Of a stretch of DNA of 64,000 nt, positions 28,617-39,901 are shown piece after piece; positions within the stretch are counted from its first letter, which is position 1, and each line of letters opens with the position of its first letter. Both the position numbers and the translations under genes were made by a program. Source of the DNA: Rhizobacter sp. Root1238 (GTDB lineage Bacteria > Pseudomonadota > Gammaproteobacteria > Burkholderiales > Burkholderiaceae_C). Location: the NCBI RefSeq assembly GCF_001425825.1, contig NZ_LMDM01000001.1:256204-320203 (forward strand), given 5' to 3'. The notes under the pieces were generated by a model, which searched no databases, had not been told where the DNA came from, and saw only the letters and a program-made list of their open reading frames with translations.

Positions 28617-28631
28617 GCACCTCTGCGGTGC
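28617..28631 (+). promoter_or_regulatory. NtrC-binding site
   Basis: GCACC-TCTGC-GGTGC is a perfect inverted repeat with the five-base spacer of the NtrC consensus. It is centred about 81 bases upstream of the -24 element of the sigma-54 promoter, a normal enhancer distance. A second, looser GCACC/GGTGC pair lies at 28577-28601. Confidence 0.8.
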
Positions 28632-28703
28632 GTTTTTCGCAGGACAGCCGATTGAAAGCTGGAGAATGAGCGCCGATGGGGCGCGCACGCCCCAAAAAGT
28701 CCA

Positions 28704-28719
28704 TGGCACAAAAGCTGCA
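28704..28719 (+). promoter_or_regulatory. Sigma-54 promoter of the porin-glnK-amtB operon
   Basis: TGGCAC-AAAAG-CTGCA has the invariant GG (28705-28706) and GC (28717-28718) dinucleotides exactly 12 bases apart. This is a near-consensus -24/-12 promoter and predicts transcription under nitrogen limitation, with RpoN and NtrC. Confidence 0.88.
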
Positions 28720-28766
28720 CTGAGGCCCCGGCCCCCTCAGTTCAAAACACGCCTGGAGAAATCTGC

Positions 28767-29483
28767 ATGAAGAAGATCGTGATCCTTTCCGCCCTGGCTT
28801 CGCTGTTCGCCGTGTCGGTCCATGCCGAAGACGCCGCGCCGGCAGTTGCCACCAACTTCAGCCTGACCTCGAACTACAAGTACCGCGGCCAGGACCAGGG
28901 CAACAACAAGCCGGCGGTGCAAGGCGGCTTCGACTACGCGAACAGCGGCTTCTACGTCGGCAACTGGAACTCGAGCATCGGCTTCACGAATTCCGGCATC
29001 GAGATGGATTTCTACGGCGGCTACAAGGGCGAGATCACGAAGGACGTCGGCTTCGATGTCGGCGTGCTGCAGTACTACTACTCGCAGAAGGACAAGGTCA
29101 CCGACTACAACACCACCGAGCTGTACGGCGCGCTGAGCTACGGGCCGGTCTCGCTGAAGTACTCGACCACGGTGTCGAAGGACTACTTCGGCCTCGGCGA
29201 CGCCGCCGACGTCAAGGGGCGCGGCACCGGCTACCTCGACCTGTCCGGCAACTTCGAGGTCGCCAAGGGCATCACGCTGAACGCCCACATGGGCTTCACC
29301 CGCCTGTCGAGCGAACTGAAGGACGTCGGCTACGAGAACTACGCCGACTACAAGTTCGGCGCGACGATGGACCTCGGCTCGGGATTCTCGGCCGGTGCCG
29401 CGATCGTCGGCGCGACCAAGAAGGATTTCTACGGCGACGTCAACAAGGCGCGCGCCATCGTGACGATCACCAAGTCGATGTGA
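28767..29483 (+). CDS. TorF-family putative porin (TIGR02001)
   Basis: The product has 238 residues with a signal peptide (MKKIVILSALASLFAVSVHA). The mature protein has short repeated strands with the family motifs LTSNYKYRGQDQ, VQGGFDYANSGFYVGNWNS and IEMDFYGGYKG. Proteins of this group are predicted outer-membrane barrels. It is the first gene behind the sigma-54/NtrC promoter, followed by glnK and amtB. It may therefore pass ammonium or small nitrogen compounds across the outer membrane; this is inferred from the operon. Confidence 0.9.
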   Translation: MKKIVILSALASLFAVSVHAEDAAPAVATNFSLTSNYKYRGQDQGNNKPAVQGGFDYANSGFYVGNWNSSIGFTNSGIEMDFYGGYKGEITKDVGFDVGVLQYYYSQKDKVTDYNTTELYGALSYGPVSLKYSTTVSKDYFGLGDAADVKGRGTGYLDLSGNFEVAKGITLNAHMGFTRLSSELKDVGYENYADYKFGATMDLGSGFSAGAAIVGATKKDFYGDVNKARAIVTITKSM

Positions 29484-29870
<387 letters not shown>

Positions 29871-29892
29871 GCCCACAACAACAGAGACAACC

Positions 29893-31416
29893 ATGAAGAA
29901 ACTCATTGCCACACTCGCCCTGGGCTTTGCCGCCTGGGGTTTCGCCGGCGTCTCGCTGGCGCAGGACGCGGCCTCCGCGCCGGCCGCCACGGCCTCGGCC
30001 GCGGCGCCCGCAGCGTCGGCTGACGCGGCGGCCTCCGCACCGGCAGCAGCGGCTTCGGCCGCCGCGGCCGCATCGGCGCCGGCCGCACCGGTCGCCAACA
30101 AGGGCGACGTCGCCTGGATGATCGTCGCGACGCTGCTCGTGATCATGATGACCGTGCCCGGCCTGGCGCTGTTCTACGGCGGCCTGGTCCGCAGCAAGAA
30201 CATGCTGTCGGTGCTGATGCAGGTGATGGTCACCTTCTCGCTGATCGTCGTGCTGTGGACCATCTACGGCTACAGCCTGGCGTTCACCGAAGGCAACAAG
30301 TTCGTCGGCGGCCTCGACCGGCTGTTCATGAAGGGCATCTTCGATCCGGCCACCGGCGCCTTCGCGATGGGCGCGACCTTCAGCAAGGGCGTCTACATCC
30401 CCGAGCTGCTGTTCGCGGCCTTCCAGGCGACCTTCGCCGGCATCACCTGCTGCCTGATCGTCGGCGCGTTCGCCGAGCGCATCAAGTTCTCGGCGGTGCT
30501 GCTGTTCATGACGCTGTGGTTCACCTTCAGCTATGCGCCGATCGCGCACATGGTCTGGTTCTGGATGGGCCCGGATGCGTACAGCGCCGCCGGCGTCGTC
30601 GACGAGATGAACGCGAAGGCCGGCTGGATCTGGCAATGGGGCGCGCTCGACTTCGCGGGCGGCACGGTGGTGCACATCAACGCCGCCGTCGCCGGCCTGG
30701 TCGGTGCCTACATGGTCGGCAAGCGCGTCGGCTACGGCAAGGAAGCCTTCACGCCGCATTCGCTGACGCTGACGATGGTCGGTGCCTCGCTGCTGTGGGT
30801 GGGCTGGTTCGGCTTCAACGCCGGCTCGGCGCTCGAAGCCGGCAACAGCGCGGTGCTCGCCTTCATGAACACCTTCACGGCCACCTCGGCCGCGGTGCTC
30901 GCCTGGTGCCTCGGCGAAGCGCTGATGAAGGGCAAGGCCTCGATGCTGGGTGCCGCCTCGGGTGCGGTGGCGGGCCTGGTGGCGATCACGCCGGCGGCCG
31001 GCAACGTCGGCCTGATGGGCGCGATCGTGATCGGCTTCCTCGCCGGTCTCGCCTGCCTGTGGGGCGTCAATGCGCTGAAGAAGCTGCTCGGTGCCGACGA
31101 CTCGCTGGACGTGTTCGGCGTGCACGGTGTCGGCGGCATCGTCGGCGCGCTGCTGACGGGCGTGTTCAACACGCAGGCGCTCGGCGGCCCCGGCCTGGTC
31201 GGCGACTGGGTCACGGCCACGGTCACCTCCAACGGCATCGGCGCCCAGGTCTGGATCCAGCTGAAGGCCGTTGTCCTGACCATCGTCTGGTCGGGCGTGG
31301 TCTCGGTGGTGGCGTTCAAGCTCGTCGACCTGGTGGTCGGCCTGCGCGTGACGGAAGAAGAAGAACGCGAAGGCCTGGACATCTCGTCACACGGCGAGAC
31401 GGCCTACCACAAGTAA
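29893..31416 (+). CDS. amtB: Ammonium transporter AmtB
   Basis: The product has 507 residues. A cleavable signal peptide (MKKLIATLALGFAAWGFAGVSLAQ) is followed by an unusual stretch of about 45 residues made almost only of Ala, Ser and Pro. Then comes an 11-helix channel beginning VAWMIVATLLVIMM. Signature segments are VPGLALFYGGLVRSKN, GGTVVHINAAVAGLVGAY (pore His), WVGWFGFNAGSAL and VHGVGGIVGALLTG (second pore His). It conducts ammonium under nitrogen limitation and is gated by GlnK, encoded next to it. A strong terminator follows. Confidence 0.95.
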   Translation: MKKLIATLALGFAAWGFAGVSLAQDAASAPAATASAAAPAASADAAASAPAAAASAAAAASAPAAPVANKGDVAWMIVATLLVIMMTVPGLALFYGGLVRSKNMLSVLMQVMVTFSLIVVLWTIYGYSLAFTEGNKFVGGLDRLFMKGIFDPATGAFAMGATFSKGVYIPELLFAAFQATFAGITCCLIVGAFAERIKFSAVLLFMTLWFTFSYAPIAHMVWFWMGPDAYSAAGVVDEMNAKAGWIWQWGALDFAGGTVVHINAAVAGLVGAYMVGKRVGYGKEAFTPHSLTLTMVGASLLWVGWFGFNAGSALEAGNSAVLAFMNTFTATSAAVLAWCLGEALMKGKASMLGAASGAVAGLVAITPAAGNVGLMGAIVIGFLAGLACLWGVNALKKLLGADDSLDVFGVHGVGGIVGALLTGVFNTQALGGPGLVGDWVTATVTSNGIGAQVWIQLKAVVLTIVWSGVVSVVAFKLVDLVVGLRVTEEEEREGLDISSHGETAYHK

Positions 31417-31473
31417 TTGGGAAGAGAGGTATTTGGGAAGAGAGACGCGGACCTCGGTCCGCGGGACACTGGG

Positions 31474-31504
31474 AAGGCCGCCTCCGGGCGGCCTTTTCTT
31501 TTTC
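31474..31504 (+). terminator. Intrinsic terminator after amtB
   Basis: GGCCGCC (31476-31482) and GGCGGCC (31487-31493) form a 7-bp GC stem with a 4-base loop. It is extended by AA/TT and followed by TTTTCTTTTT. This ends the porin-glnK-amtB operon. Just before it a 12-base sequence, TTGGGAAGAGAG, occurs twice (31417 and 31433). Confidence 0.9.
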
Positions 31505-31629
31505 AGCGGTCCGCCCGTGATGCAAGCCGCAAACAAGGCGCATCCCGGCTGGGGCCTCCCCGCTTGCCATCGACGCGGGCGACCCCAGATGCCTAGAATC
31601 CGCGATCCCCAGGCGTTCAACGGGCTCTT

Positions 31630-32925
31630 ATGGTTCCCCATCTCATCACCGCACTCACCGGCCCGATCAACGAACTGGAGCAGCGCATCCTCGAATCGCT
31701 GCCGGCCATCGAACGCTGGTTCCGCCTCGAATGGATGGAGCACACGCCGCCGTTCTACACCTCGGTGGACGTGCGCAATGCCGGCTTCAAGCTGGCGCCG
31801 GTCGACACCAACCTGTTCCCCGGCGGCTTCAACAACCTGACGCCCGAGATGCTGCCGCTGGCCGTGCAGGCGGCGATGGCGGCGATCGAGAAGATCTGCC
31901 CCGAGGCGAAGAACCTGCTGCTGATCCCCGAGAAGCACACCCGCAACACGTTCTACCTGATGAACGTCGCGCGGCTGACGCAGATCTTCCACCAGGCCGG
32001 GCTGAACGTGCGCCTGGGCACGCTCGACGACACCATCAAGGCGCCGACCCAGATCGACCTGCCCGACGGCAGCTCGCTGACGGTCGAACCGCTGCTGCGC
32101 ACCCGCGGCCGCCTCGGGCTGAAGGATTTCGATCCCTGCACGATCCTGCTGAACAACGACCTGTCGGCCGGCATCCCGAAGGTGCTCGAGAACCTGCACG
32201 AGCAGTACCTGCTGCCGCCGCTGCACGCCGGCTGGGCCGTGCGCCGCAAGACCAACCACTTCCAGGCCTATGAAGAAGTGGCCAAGAAGTTCGCGAAGCT
32301 GCTGGGCATGGACCCGTGGCTGATCAACCCGATGTTCGCGCGCTGCGGCGAGGTCAACTTCAGCGACGGCACCGGCGCCGAATGCCTGGCGAGCAATGCC
32401 GAGGCGCTGCTCGGCAAGATCCGCCGCAAGTACAAGGAATACGGCATCCAGGAGAAGCCGTTCATCATCGTGAAGGCCGACGCCGGCACCTACGGCATGG
32501 GCATCATGACGGTGCGCGATCCGAAGGACCTGGTCGACCTGAACCGCAAGGCACGCAACAAGATGAGCGTGATCAAGGACGGCCAGGAGGTCAGCGAGGT
32601 CATCCTGCAGGAAGGCGTGCCGACCTACGAACGCGTCAACGACGCGGTCGCCGAGCCGGTCGTCTACATGATCGACCGCTACGTGGTCGGCGGCTTCTAC
32701 CGCGTCAACGCCGAGCGCGGCATCGACGAGAACCTGAATTCGCCGGGGGCGAGCTTCGTGCCGCTGGCCTTTGCCGAGTCGAACCAGTTGCCGAAGCCGG
32801 GCGTCAAGCCGGGTGCCAGTGCGCCAAATCGCTTCTACATGTACGGAGTGATCGCTCGCTTGGCAATGCTGGCCGCCAGCTACGAGCTGGAAGCGACCGA
32901 CCCCGACGCCGAGGTCTACGAGTAG
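31630..32925 (+). CDS. gshA: Glutamate-cysteine ligase (proteobacterial type, TIGR02049-like)
   Basis: The product has 431 residues. It belongs to the small glutamate-cysteine ligase class of Acidithiobacillus and Burkholderiales rather than to the E. coli GshA class. Recognised stretches are HTPPFYTSVDVRNAGFKLAP, VDTNLFPGGFNNL, HTRNTFYLMNV and KADAGTYGMGIMTV, an ATP-grasp-like loop. It makes gamma-glutamylcysteine, the first step of glutathione synthesis. The second enzyme, GshB, is encoded at 36295 on the same strand, with kup and benE between. A TAGAAT box at 31594-31599 is a possible -10 element. Confidence 0.9.
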   Translation: MVPHLITALTGPINELEQRILESLPAIERWFRLEWMEHTPPFYTSVDVRNAGFKLAPVDTNLFPGGFNNLTPEMLPLAVQAAMAAIEKICPEAKNLLLIPEKHTRNTFYLMNVARLTQIFHQAGLNVRLGTLDDTIKAPTQIDLPDGSSLTVEPLLRTRGRLGLKDFDPCTILLNNDLSAGIPKVLENLHEQYLLPPLHAGWAVRRKTNHFQAYEEVAKKFAKLLGMDPWLINPMFARCGEVNFSDGTGAECLASNAEALLGKIRRKYKEYGIQEKPFIIVKADAGTYGMGIMTVRDPKDLVDLNRKARNKMSVIKDGQEVSEVILQEGVPTYERVNDAVAEPVVYMIDRYVVGGFYRVNAERGIDENLNSPGASFVPLAFAESNQLPKPGVKPGASAPNRFYMYGVIARLAMLAASYELEATDPDAEVYE

Positions 32926-33160
32926 CCATTTGGCGGGCCGAGCGCCGGGCCGCTCCCAAGCCGGCCCGCATCCCCGCGGGGGATCGGTCGACGTCCCCGG
33001 CGACCGAGGGGCACCATCTACACCTGTCGTTGCTGCAGTGCAACATGCACCCCCAATGGCCTGGGGGTGGCGGGTGTCGAGCTGTTTCGGCTCGTATCCG
33101 CGGGCGCACAATGGCCGTCCTTTGGATTGAGCCGTGCCCCTTCGGCGAGCGCGGTGAATC
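32926..33160. other. Gap between gshA and kup: repeat copy plus hairpins
   Basis: The first part is one copy of a dispersed repeat (32933-33012). After it come GTTGC/GCAAC (33029-33044) and a strong 8-bp hairpin, CACCCCCA/TGGGGGTG (33048-33069, 6-base loop, no T tract). A CACAAT box follows shortly before kup. No gene is visible. Confidence 0.5.
32933..33012 (+). repeat. Dispersed intergenic repeat, copy 1
   Basis: This stretch shares about 35 nearly identical bases (GCGGGCCGAGCGCCGGGCCG and the following CTCCCAAGCCGGCCCGC) with 45430-45509. Both copies then have CCCC/GGGG hairpin sequence and a similar closing GCGAGGGGC-like end. Both copies lie directly after a stop codon. Confidence 0.8.
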
Positions 33161-35035
33161 GTGAATCAGCACCGTCCCAGCTCCAGCCTGGCCGCCCTGA
33201 CGCTGGGCGCCATCGGTGTCGTCTACGGCGACATCGGCACCAGCCCCCTCTACGCACTCAAGGAAGTCTTCGCCCACGGCCACGTGCCGTTGACGCCGCA
33301 GAACATCTACGGCGTGCTGTCGCTGGTGTTCTGGACGCTGACGGTGGTGGTCTCGATCAAGTACGTCGCGCTGATCCTGCGGGCCGACAACAACGGCGAA
33401 GGCGGGCTGATCGCGATGCTGGCGCTGGCCTCGCAGGCGGTGAAAGACCGGCCGGTGCTGCGCAAGCGGCTGCTGATGGTGGGCATCTTCGGCACCGCGA
33501 TCTTCTTCGGCGACGGCGTGATCACGCCGGCCATCACGGTGCTGGGTGCGATGGAAGGCCTGGAGGTCGCGGCACCCGGCCTGCACCACTACATCGTGCC
33601 GTTGTCGCTGGTCGTGCTGACGCTGCTGTTCCTGGTGCAGCGCCACGGCACCACGACGGTCGGCAAGCTGTTCGGGCCGGTGATGGTGCTGTGGTTCGCG
33701 GTGCTGGCGGTGCTCGGGCTGGCGCAGATCGCGACCAACCCGGCGGTGCTGGCGGCGCTGAGCCCGAGCTACGCGCTGGCCTTCCTGCTCGGCCACCCGA
33801 CGATCGCGTTCATCGCGCTCGGCTCGATCGTGCTGTGCGTGACCGGTGCCGAAGCGCTGTATGCCGACATGGGCCACTTCGGCAAGCGCCCGATCCGCGT
33901 CGCATGGTTCAGCCTCGCGATGCCGGCGCTGGTGCTGAACTACTTCGGCCAGGGCGCGATGCTGCTGGCGCACCCGGAGAACGTGCGCAACCCGTTCTAC
34001 GAGATGGCGCCGCCGTGGGCGGTGGTCCCGCTGATCGGGTTGGCGACGGCCGCCGCGGTGATCGCATCGCAGGCGTTGATCACCGCGGCGTTCTCGGTCA
34101 CGAAGCAGGCGATGCAGCTCGGCTACCTGCCGCGGCTGCGCATCCTGCACACCTCGGTGCGCGAGACCGGGCAGGTCTACCTGCCGTTCGTCAACTGGGG
34201 GCTGTATGCCTGCATCGTGCTGGCGGTCGTGACCTTCGGCTCCAGCAGCAAGCTGGCGGCGGCCTACGGCATCGCGGTGACGATCGACATGCTGATCACC
34301 ACCACGATGACCTTCTTCGTGATCCGCTACGGCTGGCGCTATCCGTGGTCGCTGAGCGTGGCCGCGACCGGCTTCTTCTTCCTGGTCGACTTCACCTACT
34401 TCAGCGCCAACGTCATCAAGGTGTTCGACGGCGGCTGGTTCCCGGTGGTGATCGGCGGCGTGATGTTCATGATCATGATGACCTGGAAGCAGGGGCGCCG
34501 GCTGATGGCCGAGCGCCTGCGCGAGGACGCGATCGACCTGAAGAGCTTCCTCGATGCGGTGTTCGTCAGCCCGCCGACGCGGGTGGCCGGCACTGCGGTG
34601 TTCCTGGTCAGCGAGCAGGGGCTGACGCCGAACGCGCTGCTGCACAACCTGAAGCACAACAAGGTGCTGCACGAGACCAACCTGTTCGTCACCGTGAAGC
34701 TGCACGAGGTGCCGTGGATCGGCTTCGAGAAGCGCTGCGAGATGGAGCCGCTGGGCCGCGACTGCTGGCAGGTGACGGTGCACTTCGGCTTCAAGAACGA
34801 GCCCGACGTGCCGGAGGCGCTGGCCTTCCTGCGCACGCGGGGCTGCCAGATGGACGACATGGAGACCTCGTACTTCCTGTCGCGCGACATCGTGATCCCG
34901 ACCTTCGGCAGCGGGATGGCGAGCTGGCGCGAGAAGCTGTTCGCGGGGATGCACCGGAATGCCGCGGCGGCGGCGGATTTTCTGTCGCTGCCGACGAATC
35001 GAGTCGTCGAGCTGGGGTCGAAGGTCGAGATCTGA
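33161..35035 (+). CDS. kup: Low-affinity potassium transport system protein Kup
   Basis: The product has 624 residues, the normal Kup length, from a GTG. The N-terminus [20 protein letters not shown] is the family signature. It is followed by [37 protein letters not shown] and about 12 membrane segments. The C-terminal cytosolic part (from about 460) is shorter-motif but complete. Kup takes up potassium by proton symport, mostly at low pH or high osmolarity. It sits between gshA and gshB; glutathione and potassium pools are physiologically linked, but cotranscription is not shown. Confidence 0.95.
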   Translation: MNQHRPSSSLAALTLGAIGVVYGDIGTSPLYALKEVFAHGHVPLTPQNIYGVLSLVFWTLTVVVSIKYVALILRADNNGEGGLIAMLALASQAVKDRPVLRKRLLMVGIFGTAIFFGDGVITPAITVLGAMEGLEVAAPGLHHYIVPLSLVVLTLLFLVQRHGTTTVGKLFGPVMVLWFAVLAVLGLAQIATNPAVLAALSPSYALAFLLGHPTIAFIALGSIVLCVTGAEALYADMGHFGKRPIRVAWFSLAMPALVLNYFGQGAMLLAHPENVRNPFYEMAPPWAVVPLIGLATAAAVIASQALITAAFSVTKQAMQLGYLPRLRILHTSVRETGQVYLPFVNWGLYACIVLAVVTFGSSSKLAAAYGIAVTIDMLITTTMTFFVIRYGWRYPWSLSVAATGFFFLVDFTYFSANVIKVFDGGWFPVVIGGVMFMIMMTWKQGRRLMAERLREDAIDLKSFLDAVFVSPPTRVAGTAVFLVSEQGLTPNALLHNLKHNKVLHETNLFVTVKLHEVPWIGFEKRCEMEPLGRDCWQVTVHFGFKNEPDVPEALAFLRTRGCQMDDMETSYFLSRDIVIPTFGSGMASWREKLFAGMHRNAAAAADFLSLPTNRVVELGSKVEI

Positions 35036-35089
35036 GCCCTGCGCGGCGTGGCCGGGTCTCGCGCGCAGTCCTTTGATAGGCTCTGCGTG

Positions 35090-36274
35090 ATGAACCTTCG
35101 CCCGTCCGACATGTCCCTGTCCGCCTTCGTCGCCGGCTTCGTCGCCGTGCTCGTCGGCTTCACCAGCTCGGTTGCGATCGTGTTCTCGGCCGCGCAGGCG
35201 CTCGGCGCCGGGCCGGCCGAGATCAGCTCGTGGATGTGGGCGCTCGGGCTCGGCATGGGGCTGTGCTCGGCGCTGCCGTCGCTGTGGCTGCGCCAGCCGG
35301 TGATGATCGCGTGGTCGACGCCCGGCGCCGCCGTGCTGGCCACCGCGGCCGCGAGCGGCGGCTTCCACCTGCCCGAGGCGGTCGGGGCCTTTCTCGCCAG
35401 CGCGGCGCTCATCACGCTGTTCGGCATGACCGGCTGGTTCGAACGGCTGATGGGGCGCATCCCGATGCCGATCGCGAGCGCACTGCTCGCCGGCGTGCTG
35501 GCACGCTTCGGGCTCGATGCCTTCGTCGCCCTCAAGTCGGCCTTCGCGCTGGTGCTGCTGATGCTCGCCACCTACCTGGTCGGCCGCCGCCTCTGGCCGC
35601 GCTACGCGGTGCCCGGCGTGCTGGCGGTCGGCACCGCGTTCGCCGCGCTGCAGGGCCAGCTGCACCTCGGCGCCGTCTCGTTCGCGCTGACGGCGCCGGT
35701 CTTCACGATGCCGGTGTTCACGCTGCCGGCGCTCGTCAGCCTCGCGCTGCCGCTGTTCATCGTCACGATGGCCTCGCAGAACCTGCCCGGCGTCGCGGCG
35801 ATCCGCGCGGCCGGCTACGACATGCCGATCTCGCGGCTGATCACGCTCTCCGGCCTCGCGACGTTGCTGCTCGCGCCGTTCGGCGCGTTCGCGCTGAACC
35901 TGTCGGCCATCACCGCGGCGATCTGCATGGGACGAGAGGCGCATGAGGACAAGGGCCGCCGCTACATGGCCGCGGTTGCCTGCGGGCTGATCTACTGCGT
36001 GATCGGGCTGTTCGGGGCGGCGGTCACCGGCGTGCTGACGGCGTTTCCGCGCGAACTGGTGGTCGCGATCGCCGGCCTCGCGCTGCTCGGCACCATCGGC
36101 AACGGCCTCGCGTCCGCGCTGAAGGACGACGCGCACCGCGAGGCCGCGCTGATCACTTTCCTCGTCACGCTGAGCGGCCTGAGCCTGTGGGGCATCGGCT
36201 CGGCGTTCTGGGGCGTGGTCGCCGGCGCGCTCGCGCTTTTTGTGCAACAGTGGCGGCCCCGCATCGCCGCCTGA
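35090..36274 (+). CDS. BenE-family benzoate/proton symporter-like protein
   Basis: The product has 394 residues and about 12 membrane segments. SLSAFVAGFVAVLVGFTSS, the WMWALGLGMGLCSALPSLWL segment and PVMIAWSTPGAAVLATAA match the BenE family, which includes the benzoate transporter of Acinetobacter. No benzoate catabolic genes are in the window, so the substrate is open. It lies 54 bases after kup and 20 before gshB on the same strand. Confidence 0.88.
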   Translation: MNLRPSDMSLSAFVAGFVAVLVGFTSSVAIVFSAAQALGAGPAEISSWMWALGLGMGLCSALPSLWLRQPVMIAWSTPGAAVLATAAASGGFHLPEAVGAFLASAALITLFGMTGWFERLMGRIPMPIASALLAGVLARFGLDAFVALKSAFALVLLMLATYLVGRRLWPRYAVPGVLAVGTAFAALQGQLHLGAVSFALTAPVFTMPVFTLPALVSLALPLFIVTMASQNLPGVAAIRAAGYDMPISRLITLSGLATLLLAPFGAFALNLSAITAAICMGREAHEDKGRRYMAAVACGLIYCVIGLFGAAVTGVLTAFPRELVVAIAGLALLGTIGNGLASALKDDAHREAALITFLVTLSGLSLWGIGSAFWGVVAGALALFVQQWRPRIAA

Positions 36275-36294
36275 CCGACAGAGAGAGCCCCGCC

Positions 36295-37239
36295 ATGACG
36301 CTGCTGTTCGTTGCCGACCCGCTGGAAGGCTTCAAGACCTACAAGGATTCGACCTTCGCGATGATGCGCGAAGCCGCCCGCCGCGGCCACCTGCTGGCCG
36401 CCTGCGAGCCGCGCGACCTGGTCTGGGAACGCGGCGGCCGCGTGCAGGCCAAGGTGCGGCCGTTCACGGTCACCAGCGACCCGCACGCCTGGTTCACCGA
36501 ACAACCCGCGCAGACCGTGGCGCTCGCCGACCTCACCGCGGTGCTGATGCGCAAGGATCCGCCCTTCGACAGCGAGTACTTCTACGCCACCCACCTGCTG
36601 CAGCAGGCCGAGCGCGAAGGCGCGCGCGTCTTCAACAAGCCGGCCGCGCTGCGCGACCACCCCGAGAAACTCGCGATCCTCGAGTTCCCCGACTTCATCG
36701 GCCCGACGCTCGTCACCCGCGACGAGGCCGAGATCAAGCGCTTCCATGGCGTGCACCACGACATCATCCTGAAGCCGCTCGACGGCATGGGCGGCATGGG
36801 CATCTTCCGCGTCGGGCCCGACGGGCTGAACCTGGGCAGCATCACCGAGACGCTGAACAAGGGCGGCATGCAGACGGTGATGGTGCAGCGCTACCTGCCG
36901 GAGATCGTGCACGGCGACAAGCGCGTGCTGGTGATCGGCGGCGTGCCGGTGCCGTTCTCGCTGGCGCGCATTCCGCAGGGCAGCGAGATCCGCGGCAACC
37001 TGGCCGCCGGCGGCAAGGGCGTCGCGCAGCCGCTGTCCACGCGCGACCGCGAGATCGCCGAAGCGCTCGGCCCGGTGCTCGCGGCGCGCGGGCTGCTGCT
37101 GGTCGGCCTGGACATCATCGGCGACAGCCTGACCGAGATCAACGTGACCAGCCCGACCTGCTTCCAGGAGATCACGCAGCAGGCAGGATTCGACGTGGCC
37201 GAGATGTTCATCGACGCGCTGGAAGCCAAGCTCCCCTGA
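36295..37239 (+). CDS. gshB: Glutathione synthetase
   Basis: The product has 314 residues, the usual GshB length. The start MTLLFVADPLEGFKTYKDST and the motifs VLMRKDPPFDSEYFYATHLL, ILKPLDGMGGMGIFRV and ITEINVTSPTCFQEI (in part) identify the ATP-grasp enzyme that joins glycine to gamma-glutamylcysteine. It completes the pathway begun by GshA at 31630. Just behind the stop lies a hairpin that shares bases with the promoter of uup. Confidence 0.95.
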   Translation: MTLLFVADPLEGFKTYKDSTFAMMREAARRGHLLAACEPRDLVWERGGRVQAKVRPFTVTSDPHAWFTEQPAQTVALADLTAVLMRKDPPFDSEYFYATHLLQQAEREGARVFNKPAALRDHPEKLAILEFPDFIGPTLVTRDEAEIKRFHGVHHDIILKPLDGMGGMGIFRVGPDGLNLGSITETLNKGGMQTVMVQRYLPEIVHGDKRVLVIGGVPVPFSLARIPQGSEIRGNLAAGGKGVAQPLSTRDREIAEALGPVLAARGLLLVGLDIIGDSLTEINVTSPTCFQEITQQAGFDVAEMFIDALEAKLP

Positions 37240-37268
37240 AACCGCGGGCACGGGATAATCGCGGTTTC
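37238..37268 (+). promoter_or_regulatory. Perfect 9-bp inverted repeat enclosing a -10 box (uup promoter)
   Basis: GAAACCGCG (37238-37246) pairs with CGCGGTTTC (37260-37268). The loop contains GATAAT (37254-37259), a good -10 box, so uup transcription would start near 37266 at the edge of the repeat. It may act as a terminator or roadblock for gshB as well. Confidence 0.55.
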
Positions 37269-37284
37269 CTCCGCTGGTTTCTCC

Positions 37285-39156
<1,872 letters not shown>

Positions 39157-39171
<15 letters not shown>

Positions 39172-39249
39172 ATGACAACTCCCACGTCGCTCCGCTCCTG
39201 CCCCCCGACGGGGGCGCTCAGCCGCTTGAGGCGGCTCGGCGCGCGCTGA
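39157..39249. repeat. Small inserted palindromic element flanked by a 15-bp direct repeat
   Basis: CTCGGCGCGCGCTGA occurs at 39157-39171 (the end of uup) and again at 39235-39249, exactly 78 bases apart. Between them lies CCCCCC-GA-CGGGGG and CAGCCGC-TTGA-GGCGGCT hairpin sequence, which looks like a dispersed intergenic element. Removing one unit would restore uup and pnuC with overlapping stop and start (TGATG). It reads as an insertion with target duplication. Confidence 0.65.
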
Positions 39250-39896
39250 TGGATTTGCCGCCCCCGCTCGAGCTGGCGGCGAATGCGGTGACGACGATGT
39301 CGATCGTGCTGGCCGCGCGCGCTTCGACCTGATCCTCAACGGTGCGCAGGTGCGCGACGTGTTCCTGTCGCTGGTCACCGATTCGCGCTACAGCACGCAA
39401 CAGCGTGCACACCTGGTGGACCGGCATCGTCGGGTGCGGGCTGTTCGCGCTGCTGTTCTTCGACAGCCAGCTGTACGCCGACGTCACGCTGCAGGGCTTC
39501 TTCATCGCGACCAGCGCGATCGGCTGGTGGCACTGGCGCGGCGGCGTCGCGGCGCTTGCGCCGCCGGTGCGGCGCAGTCCGGTACCACTGCTTGCGGGAA
39601 GCACGCTGGCGGCGCTCGCGGTGACCGTCGCGTACGGCAGCCTGCTGCACCACTGGACCGATGCGTATGCGCCGTATGTCGACTCGGCGGTGCTGGCCTT
39701 CAGCGTGATGGCGCAATTGCTGCTGATGCGCCGGCGCATCGAGACCTGGCCGGCGTGGCTGCTGGTCAACACGCTGTCGGTGCCGCTGTACGCCTCCCGC
39801 GGACTGACGCTGACGGCCGTGCTGTACGCGGCCTACTGGCTCAACGCGTGGCATGGCTGGTGGCTGTGGCGGCGGGCGATGACCCAGGCCGGCTGA
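39249..39896 (+). pseudogene. pnuC: pnuC-like nicotinamide riboside transporter, interrupted
   Basis: From the ATG at 39249 the frame reads MDLPPPLELAANAVTTMSIV, then LAAR, which is the expected first helix of this PnuC type. It then meets TGA at 39330. The expected continuation, NSVHTWWTGIVGCGLFALLF, resumes in the same frame at 39399 and runs to the stop at 39896. It includes YADVTLQGFFIATSAIGWWHW and ETWPAWLLVNTLSVPLYASR. The intervening 78 bases (39321-39398) have no counterpart in the family as I know it, contain the in-frame stop, and are bounded by CGC on both sides. A shortened protein could start downstream (GTG at 39342 or 39405), but it would lack the first helix. It precedes a nadR-like gene, as usual for pnuC. 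Confidence 0.65.
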
Positions 39897-39901
39897 CAAC
39901 G

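Noticed and set aside
39321-39398. The 78-base segment in pnuC as a proven translational bypass
   Set aside because: Only matching CGC codons at both ends support it. A pseudogene or sequencing artefact is simpler, so it is listed as an interrupted gene.
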